Positions 15,710-25,300 of a DNA stretch of 28,245 bases are shown here, piece after piece. This DNA is from Saccoglossus kowalevskii. Lineage: Eukaryota > Hemichordata > Enteropneusta > Harrimaniidae. Where the stretch lies: the NCBI RefSeq assembly GCF_000003605.2, contig NW_003150563.1:1-28245 (forward strand), in the 5' to 3' direction. How positions within the stretch are numbered: the stretch's first letter is position 1; each line of letters begins with the position of its first letter. Made by a program: the position numbers and the translations under genes. Under the pieces are notes generated by a model. That model worked only from the letters and a program-made list of their open reading frames with translations, did not search any database and was not told where the DNA came from.

Positions 15710-16430
15710 GCTAGCAGACACTAATTAAGTCACAAATTACAGTAAAATATTGAGTGTGCACCTTAACCACTTATCTGGTATGAAATATACATGTACTGAC
15801 TACAATTTGTAATAGGTGACATTTAATAATTAGCAGACAATTTTAAAATATGCAAATCATAATTGTGGTGGAACTGCCCTTTTTGCTAGCAGACACTAAT
15901 TAAGTCACAAATTACAGTAAAAATATTGAGTGTGCACTTTAACCACTTATGTGGTATGAAACATACATGTATTGACTACAATTTGTGATAGGTGACATTT
16001 AATAATTAGCAGACAATTTTAAAATATGGAAATCATAATTGTGGTAGAACTGCCCTATCTATTTGCTAGCAGACACCAATTAAGTCACCAATTACAGTTA
16101 AAATATTGAGTGTGCACCTTAACCACTTATCTGGTTTGAAACATACATGTATTGACAACAATTTGTAATAGGTGACATTTAATAATTAGCAGACAATTTT
16201 AAAATATGGAAATCATAATTGTGGTATAACTGTCCTATCTATATGCTAGCAGACACTAATTAAGTCACTAATTACAGTAAAAATATTGAGTGTGCACCTT
16301 AACCACCTATGTGGTATGAAACATACATGTATGGACTACAATTTGTGATAGGTGACATTTAATAATTAGCAGACAATTTTAAAATATGGAAATCATAATT
16401 GTGGTAGAACTGCCCTATCTATTTGCTAGC
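15710..16430. repeat. Four-monomer higher-order block, also near 6,960 and 9,110
   Basis: The four monomers show an ordered set of diagnostic variants. The first has CTTATCTGG with TGCAAATC. The second has GCACTTTAACCAC. The third has CACCAATTAAGTCACC, then CTGGTTTG and GTATAACTG. The fourth has TGTATGGACTAC. The same order occurs starting near 6,960 and 9,110, and in a more diverged form near 2,145. In the 6,960 copy the third monomer carries TTATATG in place of CTGGTTTG. The order is more than chance mixing of variants and indicates a higher-order repeat of about 715 bp or longer. Confidence 0.75.
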
Positions 16431-17329
16431 AGACACTAATTAAGTCACTAATTACAGTAAAAATATTGAGTGTGCACCTTAACCACCTATGTGGTATGAA
16501 ACATACATGTATGGACTACAATTTGTGATAGGTGACATTTAATAATTAGCAGACAATTTTAAAATATGGAAATCATAATTGTGGTGGAACTGCTCTTTTT
16601 GCTAGCAGACACTAATTAAGTCACTAATTACAGTAAAAATATTGAGTGTGCACCTTAACCACCTATGTGGTATGAAACATACATGTATTGACTACAATTT
16701 GTGATAGGTGACATTTAATAATTAGCAGACAATTTTAAAATATGGAAATCATAATTGTGGTGGAACTGCCCTTTTTGCTAGCAGACACTAATTAAGTCAC
16801 AAATTACAGTAAAAATATTGAGTGTGCACTTTAACCACTTATGTGGTATGAAACATACATGTATTGACTACAATTTGTGATAGGTGACATTTAATAATTA
16901 GCAGACAATTTTAAAATATGGAAATCATAATTGTGGTAGAACTGCCCTATCTATTTGCTAGCAGACACTAATTAAGTCACTAATTACAGTAAAAATATTG
17001 AGTGTGCACCTTAACCACCTATGTGGTATGAAACATACATGTATTGACTACAATTTGTGATAGGTGACATTTAATAATTAGCAGACAATTTTAAAATATG
17101 GAAATCATAATTGTGGTGGAACTGCCCTATCTATTTGCTAGCAGACACTAATTAAGTCACTAATTACAGTAAAAATATTGAGTGTGCACCTTAACCACCT
17201 ATGTGGTATGAAGCATACATGTATTCACTACAATTTGTAATAGGTGACATTTAATAATTAGCAGACAATTTTAAAATATGGAAATCATAATTGTGGTAGA
17301 ACTGCTCTTTTGCTAGCAGACACTAATTA

Positions 17330-18420
17330 AGTCACAAATTACAGTAAAACTATGAGTGTGTACCTTAACCACTTATGTGGTATGAAACATACATGTATTG
17401 ACTACAATTTGCGATAGGTGACATTTAATAATTAGCAGACAATTTTAAAATATGGAAATCATAATTATGGTAGAACTGCCCTATCTATATGCTAGCAGAC
17501 ACTAATCGAGTCACTAATTACAGTAAAAATATTGAGTGTGCACCTTAACCACCTATGTGGTATGAAACATACATGTATTGACAACAATTTGTGATAGGTG
17601 ACATTTAATAATTAGCAGACAATTTTAAAATATGGAAATCATAATTATGGTAGAACTGCCCTATCTATTTGCTTGCAGACACTAATTAAGTCACAAATTA
17701 CAGTTAAAATATTGAGTGTGCACCTTAACCACTTATGTTATATGAAACATACATGTATTGACTACAATTTGTGATAGGTGAAATTTAATAATTAGCAGAC
17801 AATTTTAAAATATGGAAATCATAATTATGGTAGAACTGCTCTTTTTGCTAGCAGACACTAATTAAGTCACAAATTACAGTTAAAATATTGAGTGTGCACC
17901 TTAACCACCTATGTGGTATGAAACATACATGTTTTGACTACAATTTGTGATAGGTGACATTTAATAATTAGCAGACAATTTTAAAATATGGAAATCATAA
18001 TTATGGTAGAATTGCCCTATCTATTTGCTAGCAGACACTAATTAAGTCACAAATTACAGTTAAAATATTGAGTGTGCACCTTAACCACCTATGTGGTATG
18101 AAACATACATGTATTGACTGCAATTTGTGATAGGTGACATTTAATAATTAGCAGACAATTTTAAAATATGGAAATCATAATTATGGTGGAACTGCTCTTT
18201 TTGCTAGCAGACACTAATTAAGTCACAAATTACAGTAAAACTATTGAGTGTGTACCTTAACCACTTATGTGGTATGAAACATACATGTATTGACTACAAT
18301 TTGCGATAGGTGACATTTAATAATTAGCAGACAATTTTAAAATATGGAAATCATAATTATGGTAGAACTGCCCTATCTATATGCTAGCAGACACTAATCG
18401 AGTCACTAATTACAGTAAAA
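17330..18420. repeat. Five-monomer (~891-bp) duplication near the right end of the array
   Basis: Three rare variants recur together at a spacing of 891-892 bp: ACAGTAAAACTAT (17,341 and 18,232), TTGCGATAGG (about 17,410 and 18,302) and AATCGAGTC (CG at 17,507 and 18,399). The left copy has lost one T in ACTATTGAG. This is a five-monomer duplication. Confidence 0.8.
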
Positions 18421-19271
18421 ATATTGAGTGTGCACCTTAACCACCTATGTGGTATGAAACATACATGTATTGACAACAATTTGTGATAGGTGACATTTAA
18501 TAATTAGCAGAAAATTTTAAAATATGGAAATCATAATTATGGTAGACTGCCCTATCTATTTGCTAGCAGACACCAATTAAGTCACAAATTACAGTTAAAA
18601 TATTGAGTGTGCACTTTAACCACTTATCTGGTTTGAAACATACATGTATTGACTACAATTTGTAATAGGTGACATTTAATAATTAGCAGAAAATTTTAAA
18701 ATATGGAAATCATAATTATGGTAGAACTGCCCTATCTATTTGCTAGCAGACACTAATTAAATCACAAATTACAGTTAAAATATTGAGTGTGCACCTTAAC
18801 CACCTATGTGGTATGAAACATACATGTATTGACTACAATTTGTGATAGGTGACATTTAATAATTAGCAGAAAATTTTAAAATATGGAAATCATAATTATG
18901 GTAGAACTGCCCTATCTATTTGCTAGCAGACACTAATTAAGTCACTAATTACAGTAAAAATATTGAGTGTGCACCTTAACCACTTATGTTATATGAAACA
19001 TACATGTATTGACTACAATTTGTGATAGGTGACATTTAATAACTAGCAGAAAATTTTAAAATATGGAAATCATAATTATGGTAGAACTGCCCTATCTATT
19101 TGCTAGCAGACACTAATTAAGTCACAAATTACAGTAAAAATATTGAGTGTGCACCTTAACCACTTATGTTATATGAAACATACATGTATTGATTACAATT
19201 TGTAATAGGTGACATTTAATAATTAGCAGACAATTTTAAAATATGGAAATCATAATTGTGGTAGAACTGCC

Positions 19272-19322
19272 CATCTATGCAATTTAAATCACCAATTTAA
19301 TTAAAAATATCGGGTGTGCACT
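19272..19322. repeat. Decayed terminal partial monomer; right boundary of the satellite
   Basis: After the last ordinary GTAGAACTGCCC, the sequence still follows the start of a monomer (AATTTAAATCACC, AATTTAATTAAAAATAT, GGGTGTGCAC) but with many changes and without the GCTAGCAGACAC landmark. From about 19,323 no satellite similarity is visible. Decay at an array edge is expected, because edge monomers escape homogenisation. Confidence 0.75.
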
Positions 19323-19337
19323 GGCATTTAGCTTCCA

Positions 19338-19364
19338 CTCATTAATTATCACTATATTAATGAG
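19338..19364. repeat. Inverted repeat just outside the satellite edge
   Basis: CTCATTAAT (19,338-19,346) and ATTAATGAG (19,356-19,364) form a perfect 9-bp stem with a 9-nt loop, 16 bp from the satellite boundary. A smaller stem, AGATT-5-AATCT, follows directly. Confidence 0.6.
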
Positions 19365-19389
19365 ATTATCGCAATCTATATGCACTCTA

Positions 19390-19516
19390 GCATTACGGTA
19401 ACTTATCAACCTCTGCTACACTTCTGTCGATATGATCACCATACTGCTGTTGTGTATATTTCGTGTTATTCTTGTAATAACCTCATAATATTATTATACA
19501 TCTGTCACCGTAATGC
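19390..19516. repeat. 10-bp inverted repeat with ~107-bp spacer
   Basis: GCATTACGGT at 19,390-19,399 is the exact reverse complement of ACCGTAATGC at 19,507-19,516. It is short enough to be chance in AT-rich DNA, but it contains a CpG and lies close to the array boundary. Confidence 0.4.
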
Positions 19517-19852
19517 CAGAAGTTACAGCATGCCGTAATTGTGCGGTATTTTATGGGGTATTTTCATCCTACCATATAAGGAAATGCAAATTCCAAATAT
19601 GGAATGATTACATGCATAAGCGTCCTCTAATGATAAAAACAAACATGGCTGCCACTAGACTTTGAATTGACTCCACACAAAGAAGTTCGCTGATTCTGTT
19701 CTAAACATTTTGGACTTCAGCTTTCCCATTATGTACCTTTGGAAGGAAAAGATGTATAATAGTAAGGTTATTCTGAGGATATCTCAAAATATGCACTCAG
19801 ACGGTATGTCGTTGCATCAACTTCATAATAACCTCATAATATTATTATACAT
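19475..19852. repeat. 27-bp direct repeat, two copies 351 bp apart
   Basis: A 27-bp sequence beginning TAATAACCTCATAATATTAT is identical at 19,475-19,501 and 19,826-19,852. A perfect match of this length is unlikely by chance even in AT-rich DNA. It may be the trace of a small insertion or a local duplication. Confidence 0.7.
19572..19591 (+). promoter_or_regulatory. CArG-like box plus octamer motif
   Basis: CCATATAAGG (19,572-19,581) fits the CC(A/T)6GG CArG consensus bound by SRF-type MADS proteins. ATGCAAAT (19,584-19,591) is the exact octamer bound by POU/Oct factors. The two are 2 bp apart. No gene that they would serve is recognised nearby, so this may be coincidence. Confidence 0.25.
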
Positions 19853-21079
19853 TTTTTCCCTGCTTTTAATAATAATTAATGAAACTATAACACAAAATCG
19901 CAATAAAGAACCTTTAGCATTATGCAATATTTAATAGTGTTCTTGTGTCTGAAGTGAACAAAAGAATGTGACGTTAAAGTGACACATAATTTTCTAAATA
20001 AGGAAGACATACAAATGCATCAATAAAATTTTTGAACACATCTGTATGTGACATTTCAAAGATTGGTGAATTGTATTCGGTCTCAGAAATATAATAAAGG
20101 TGCTGTTGTTTGAGGTGTACTTGTGGTATTATATGTGGGGGTGAAAGTGCCTATATATGAATCATTGCTTTCACTCATAATGTCACAATCGTCATACGGT
20201 TCACATTCAAATTTTAAATAAAAAATGTATTTTACGTAAGTTGTACGCATGGGACTCATCTATGACACAACATGTTATGACGACTGTGACAATGACACTG
20301 GTAACAGTTATAATAATGGAATGCAACACATTTCATTGAAGTTCAAATGAGTTTATTTAAAAGTTTTCTGTAAAAACATTAAAAAAAATTCATTTCCAAA
20401 AATGATTTGTCGAAACAAATTTCATTGTGGTAAACAATGACAATAGATTTTCCTAATTGAATTTAAAAAAAACAAACATATTCACTAACCAAATATAAAC
20501 TGTGATTATTTGTGTGTGATAATTATTGACAGGTCAAAAAAATTCAAAGCTCAGTGATAATTGTGCCAAAATTTTAATGAGCTTTTCAGGTTGTCTTTTC
20601 AAAATTGTTTGTTAATTCCCTAAAATAAGTAATTTTTACTGATGACTTATCACAAAAAATCCTATGCTATGATATTTCCTGTACTGGGAGTGCATACATT
20701 TTCCCTGATAATTAGATCAAGAATATATGATGAATGCAGTAAGGCACAAAATATCTGCAAGATATAAAATTGTAATGTTAAAAAAAACAAAATTTAAAAG
20801 CAGGTCCAATTTACTGTGGGTAAGTTTCAGATGATGTGATCTCACCCAAAACATTTATGCTTATGGACTACTGTCATGTCCTATTTGTCTTAACAGTGTC
20901 TGATGCCATAGCAGATACCCACAAAGCTGTACATTGTGTGATACCTGCAGCCCAGGAAAGGATGGATGGGGTGATGACATGATTACCATGGTTTTAAATT
21001 CTGAAAAGAAAGAATTCTGAAATAAGAAATCTTTGAAATCAGACTTCTACCAAAGGTAATTCTGGGATTTATGGACGGC

Positions 21080-21119
21080 CTAAAATTTGTGGCTGTTTTT
21101 CAACAGCTACAAATTTTAG
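21080..21119. repeat. Long perfect hairpin (18-bp stem, 4-nt loop)
   Basis: The arm CTAAAATTTGTGGCTGTT (21,080-21,097) pairs with 21,102-21,119 across a TTTC loop, with one G-T wobble and no mismatch. It lies about 175 bp beyond the stop codon of the minus-strand gene, so it could form in that transcript or be the core of a small palindromic repeat. Confidence 0.85.
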
Positions 21120-21128
21120 TACTGGTTA

Positions 21129-21152
21129 CTTAGGGATGCTTGCATCCCTAGG
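21129..21152. repeat. Second hairpin in a row (11-bp stem)
   Basis: TAGGGATGC (21,131-21,139) and GCATCCCTA (21,142-21,150) are perfect reverse complements with two bases between them. Adding one G-T wobble and one C-G pair outward gives 11 pairs. It starts 9 bp after the preceding hairpin. Confidence 0.8.
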
Positions 21153-21154
21153 CT

Positions 21155-21169
21155 GCTGGTTTTTCCAGC
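21155..21169. repeat. Third hairpin in a row (5-bp GC-rich stem)
   Basis: GCTGG-TTTTT-CCAGC follows the second hairpin after 2 bp. Alone it would be trivial. As the third of three tandem stem-loops it forms part of a structured 90-bp patch. Confidence 0.6.
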
Positions 21170-21213
21170 GCTCTCAGATGCTTGTATTTCAAACTTGGAG
21201 CTTTTGGATAGTA

Positions 21214-21247
21214 AAGCCGATCAAGTTTTAATCAAGCCGATCACGTT
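21214..21247. repeat. Short tandem direct repeat AAGCCGATCANGTT
   Basis: AAGCCGATCAAGTT (21,214-21,227) and AAGCCGATCACGTT (21,234-21,247) differ at one base and are spaced 20 bp apart, just downstream of the gene's 3' end. Confidence 0.6.
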
Positions 21248-21284
21248 ATAGGTAGGCATGACTGAACATTGTAAAACTAAGCTA

Positions 21285-21298
21285 TTTATTTATTTATT
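21285..21298 (-). promoter_or_regulatory. Overlapping AATAAA polyadenylation signals at the 3' end
   Basis: On the minus strand the last coding bases and the stop run into AAATAAATAAATAAATAG, giving three overlapping AATAAA hexamers. The first overlaps the TAA stop (21,294-21,296). A polyadenylation signal at the stop codon would give a very short 3' UTR, typical of compact mobile-element genes. Simple-repeat chance cannot be excluded. Confidence 0.45.
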
Positions 21299-22262
21299 TG
21301 TCTAATGGACAAGTGGCACAAGCATCAAATCCAAGATCGGAAGGTGTAATTGGCAATTGCTGTATCTGGAGCAGACACCCTTTCCATGATGGAACTTTCT
21401 GCCATTCATTTCCATGAATATCTGTTAAGTCATTAAGAAATACTGTTGAAATCACTATTGGTATCCATTTTATATTTAATTCTTTTGCAATACGTATTCG
21501 ATGATTGCCATCATATAAGTATGCATGTCCAGTGTCAAGTTTAACTGAGAGTGTAAGTGGTTCTGAAATTTTGAAATTTTCACGGATAATTTTTGGTTTT
21601 ATAAATCCATCAAGGAAGTCACTTCTCTTGCTTGGATTTTTAATTACTCTTCTATCTACCTCCCGATATCTCCAAATTACAGATGTTTCTACCCATTCGA
21701 CTGACCGTTTATATAGTTTAGGTATATTAACTATTTGTTTATCAAGTGAAAATCTTCTATCTTGCAATTTTGTTTGCTCTATTTTACCTGTTGTTTGAAT
21801 GGTTTTAATATTGGTTTCACTTGTAATTTGCTTTCTAACTAGGATATTCTGTGTAATTAGTTCATATGCCATGGTAACTCTCATGCTGTTTAGCATCTCT
21901 AAACTTGTGTCTACTGACAATGGTGCATCAAGCAATATGCACTTGGCATATGCACAAATTAACAACCCACAGTTTTGTGTATCATTCTGCTTTATGAATA
22001 ATTTATTTTGAGACAAGACTTTTACAGTCCATTGGGTTAAATGATTTTTATTTCCATATCTTAATAGATGTATAAATTGTATGTATTTAAATAGCTGTTC
22101 TAAAAGGTGTTTGCCATTACTATCAAGTGGGCCATAAGGATCAATTACATAAATTTCCTGTAGTTTAATTTTGACTATAAATATAATCCAGTGTGATCCC
22201 CTTAAATTTGAAGGTATATAGATATATTCATAATTGAACCAATTTGTTTGTCTATAGGGCAT
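21294..22262 (-). CDS. Ulp1 (C48) protease body + ParB/sulfiredoxin-like domain, C-terminal segment
   Basis: 322 codons from an internal ATG. The same frame is open to 22,370, immediately after the TAA, giving 36 more codons (YIRLL to LNAGLP) that belong to the same domain, so the ATG is not the natural start. Residues 14-105 match the Ulp1/SENP-type cysteine protease: H24 in GSHWIIF, D41 in VIDPYG, Q92 and C98 in QNDTQNCG, in the expected order and spacing. These proteases cleave SUMO-like tags and are known in some Mutator-like elements. Residues 219-272 contain LYDGNHRIRIAKEL, the DGNHR signature of the ParB/sulfiredoxin nucleotide-binding fold, an unusual partner for Ulp1. The C-terminus has a small Cys pair (CATC). 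The segment ends in TAA, overlapping AATAAA signals. Without readthrough, the full C48 domain would not be made. Confidence 0.75.
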   Translation of the reverse strand: MPYRQTNWFNYEYIYIPSNLRGSHWIIFIVKIKLQEIYVIDPYGPLDSNGKHLLEQLFKYIQFIHLLRYGNKNHLTQWTVKVLSQNKLFIKQNDTQNCGLLICAYAKCILLDAPLSVDTSLEMLNSMRVTMAYELITQNILVRKQITSETNIKTIQTTGKIEQTKLQDRRFSLDKQIVNIPKLYKRSVEWVETSVIWRYREVDRRVIKNPSKRSDFLDGFIKPKIIRENFKISEPLTLSVKLDTGHAYLYDGNHRIRIAKELNIKWIPIVISTVFLNDLTDIHGNEWQKVPSWKGCLLQIQQLPITPSDLGFDACATCPLDK

Positions 22263-22370
22263 TGGTAACCCAGCATTTAATGAACTTGACAGTTTTTGGA
22301 GTGCCCAACAAGCATCTTGGACTAAAATTGTATTCTGTTTATTATTGCCTTCAACAAGAAGTCTTATGTA

Positions 22371-22373
22371 TTA
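22371..22373 (-). other. In-frame TAA inside the Ulp1 domain
   Basis: The frames before and after are identical (both start positions are congruent modulo 3). The stop falls in the Ulp1 motif WL-x-D-x-x-I-N-x-Y-L-x-L-L, read here as WLDDCLIT-stop-YIRLL, exactly at a variable position. No residue is missing around it. It is a point nonsense change, a readthrough site or a base error. Confidence 0.85.
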
Positions 22374-25300
22374 TGTAATCAAACAGTCATCTAGCCAATG
22401 TCCATTTATTAAATCAAAGATACATTGTTTTTGTATATTTATCCCTACCACTAAAATATCATCAATATCTCGCATATCCTCCAACATTTTCTCATACTTT
22501 TTCTTTCCAATTGATATTACAATTTTATTTTTACCACAACTATTCATATCATTATCAGAGCTATGTTTGAATTTAATATCGGATGATGAATATTTACTCT
22601 GAGTTATTCTGTCATAAAATGCTATGCATTCCTCTGCCTCAAAACAGTCAGTGTGAAGTTTACTAAATGTACAAAATGATTTATTCTGTGGGCTGGACAT
22701 AGATGTGAGTTCCCACTTCCCAACATTTTTAATATAAGTATTGTATTGTACGTTTCCAGAACTAACAGATTTACAAACAACAATGGTCTTCATTGAAAAT
22801 ACAGTCCTTTTACTTATAAAAGTTGGGAATTCATCAACAACCGCGGAAAGATCAAGATTTGCTGTTAGTTGGAAGTCAGTTGATGTTTTTTTTGTATAAA
22901 GTATTATTGTTTGTCCTACTTGAAAAATGTAAGGTTCTGCACTAGGCTTAAAACTTCTAAATTTATCTGGCTTTGTACATGTGTTAGAATTACATTTTGG
23001 ATTCATAGGCTTTAATCTTATTTCATTTATTGCATTTTTAACAGAGTCTTTTGTGAAATTGTTGACAGGCAGGGATGTAATTTCTTTAATACCACTTGTT
23101 GACACAGTTTGACAGTGCAGACAATTAAAATGTTGTAATAGTTTAATAACAAATTTCTTTTTACTTTGTGATGTTAGCATGTCTCCTAAAACATGATTTA
23201 TAAACTTTATTGTAGATACATCTGCAAGTGGTTCACCTAGGTTCATTGAAACTGTTTTCAGTATATTAAAATCTCCATGAATTATTTTTTTCATGGTATC
23301 ATCTTTGTGTGTTTTTTGGCTTATTTCTGCTGCTATATTTTTAACTGCCAAACAATTTTGCATTGCTGATAATAAAGTGTTTTGCCAGTGAGGTATGGGT
23401 GAAATTTTTTCTTTTATATCTTTTTCAAAAAATATTATGTACTCATGATAATTTGGAGGAATTTGTGTAATGTGATAAGTGTCAGTATCATCACACATGA
23501 TTGGAAGATTATCTTCAGAATATAATGTTGAGACATAGTGACCACAACTGGCTGTAGGGCCAGCATGAGATACACTTGACTTTATTATGTAGTTATTTTC
23601 ACTAATAGGGTTTTTCATTAAAGGAGAAAGATCAATTTTGTCCTCCAGTTCAATTTCATTTTTGATTTTAGATAACCGTTTTGTTCTTTTATTCCAGCTG
23701 TGCCTGGTCAATAATATGACAAGAATATTAGATGTTGATTTAATGAAGGCTTGTGACGTAATTATTCGATTTTCATTTTTACATTGCAAACTCTCACAGT
23801 CTACGTGAATTTCCTCTCTTTCAAATAAACGCTGTAAAATATCTTGTAGTGTAAAACTATCTTGTTTTTGGTTAGTTGGGAAGTTTAGTTGTATGTAACT
23901 TAATATTTCATCTGTTCTTGTTTTATGCCCACATGTGTTGCAAGTTCTTTCTCGTGTTATTATCATTTCTGTCTGTAAGCCCCTGTACTTGAGGAATTTA
24001 TCAATGAAGTTAATATAAAATTCATGTGCATCATGTTGCTTCCTTAATTGTAATCTCGCTATTTGACTGCTAGACCTAAGTGTATTGGCCATATCTGTTT
24101 TTGTTAGAGACATTTTGGAAGTTGTTAACATCTTGTTTAGTAACTGATGCAAGTTGTCAAACGAAAATCGTTCATTTTGTGATACTTCTATGAAATCCCT
24201 GAGTGTTGATTGATTTTTCATCAGGGAATTCTTTACTGATTCACAGTGTAGAATACTTTGAATAACAGCATTAAACCAACAATTATTAGAAAAGTTTTCT
24301 AATCCAACAACTACATTACTATTTGCCGAAATCGTTTGAATTGAATGATTTGGATCTGGTGTTGAAGGTGACAAATGATTTAGTTCATCTTTTATTAAAT
24401 CAGGTGTATTATGCCACTCTTGGCCAAGTTCTCTGTTGAAACGATGTAAATCGTTTGGTCCTGAACATTGTTTTGTATTGCTAATAAATTTCTTGAATGT
24501 ATCTGTTGACGTAGTACTTTTAATTTGTCTTAATTTTTGCGAAAAAACCTTTACTGACTTTGGTGGTGTGGCTTGATAAGAAAATGTTCTTTGGTTTTTT
24601 CTTTTTTTGCTATCCCATTGTTCTCTAATTGTTGTTTGCATTTTGCGTTTCTTACCAACGAGAAGATTGCTAGTAAATGCATTTTGTTGACCTTTTATAT
24701 CCCCATATACATCAGAAATAAATTCATCCAATCTAAGTGTTTTACCGCCAAGTTGAATATTCTTTAAAATCCCCATTCTATGTTCACTATGACCTATTGT
24801 CCTTGCATTTCCCCTGTCAATGAAATTATAGTTTTTATTAGTTAATTTATTTGTCTGTTCATGACGTGTCAGATCTCCCAACAATAACCCAGACCAAAAA
24901 GGACATGTTGGTAAGTAATATTTGCACATAAAATCTGCTAATTTGGGTGAATAATATGCATTTGTTTTGATCATTTCTGTATGTTGTTGATTTTCAGCTT
25001 CAATTTTTGCCTTTTCTTTGATCTCATTGAAATGTTGTTTGAAATTTGAATTGAATGTTGTAAGAAAATCCTCTTCAGTTTGTTGGGCTAAAACAGTTTT
25101 TGTCTCTTCTTTTGAAAGATTATCTGGTTTTTCAATGCAATATTTAATGGTGACCCCACCTAAGTTATCAATGTTCCTGACTTTTGACTTCAAATGTTTG
25201 CATGCCTGTTCTAATGTTGGTGATTGTTGTTTACTGTGCAAAAGCACCATTATTTTATACAAAGTTTCATCAAAATCATCTAAGTTTGGAGAATTTAAAA

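Larger units (their letters stand above)
1..19322. repeat. Tandem satellite array, ~180/176-bp monomer, ~107-108 copies
   Basis: Head-to-tail repeats fill the region without interruption. Reading on the + strand, each monomer runs from the GCTAGCAGACAC landmark through TTGAGTGTGCAC, GAAACATACATGTAT, GTGACATTTAATAATTAGC and TTTTAAAATATGG to the next GCTAGCAGACAC. Two length classes are mixed: 180 bp, with CCCTATCTATNTGC before the landmark, and 176 bp, with CTCTTTTTGC there. Other diagnostic variants are GTCACT/A/C/G, CCTATGTGG versus TATGTTATATG, and TTGACTAC versus TGGACTAC or TTGACAAC. The monomer contains several small dyads (CCAC-4-GTGG, GTATG-AAA-CATAC, ATACATGTAT, ATTTTAAAAT) and two copies of TAGCAGACA. 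CpG is almost absent and appears only in rare variants. No open frame of useful length exists in the array. It is cut by the left edge. Monomer length is close to a nucleosome repeat; a centromeric or heterochromatic role is possible but not shown. Confidence 0.97.
19323..21293. other. Non-coding stretch between satellite and gene
   Basis: About 2 kb without a convincing gene on either strand. The only open frame of note, a + strand one at 19,710-19,934, is AT-driven and resembles nothing. The stretch holds a 27-bp direct repeat, small inverted repeats near the satellite edge, a CArG-like/octamer pair and three consecutive hairpins at 21,080-21,169. A less AT-rich patch at about 20,815-21,180 may be 3' untranslated sequence or a fragment of another repeat; I did not recognise it. 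Confidence 0.7.

Noticed and set aside
1-19322. CRISPR array
   Set aside because: Repeats are contiguous 176-180-bp monomers with no unique spacers, in a eukaryotic context.
1-19322. CENP-B box in the satellite monomer
   Set aside because: No match to the TTCG...CGGG pattern; the consensus monomer has essentially no CpG.
19710-19934. 74-codon + strand open frame in the non-coding stretch
   Set aside because: Low-complexity, AT-driven composition, no recognisable domain, no promoter or neighbour logic; likely chance.
20815-21180. Coding fragment in the less AT-rich patch
   Set aside because: Short open stretches of about 35-40 codons on the minus strand are interrupted by stops and match no family I recognise.
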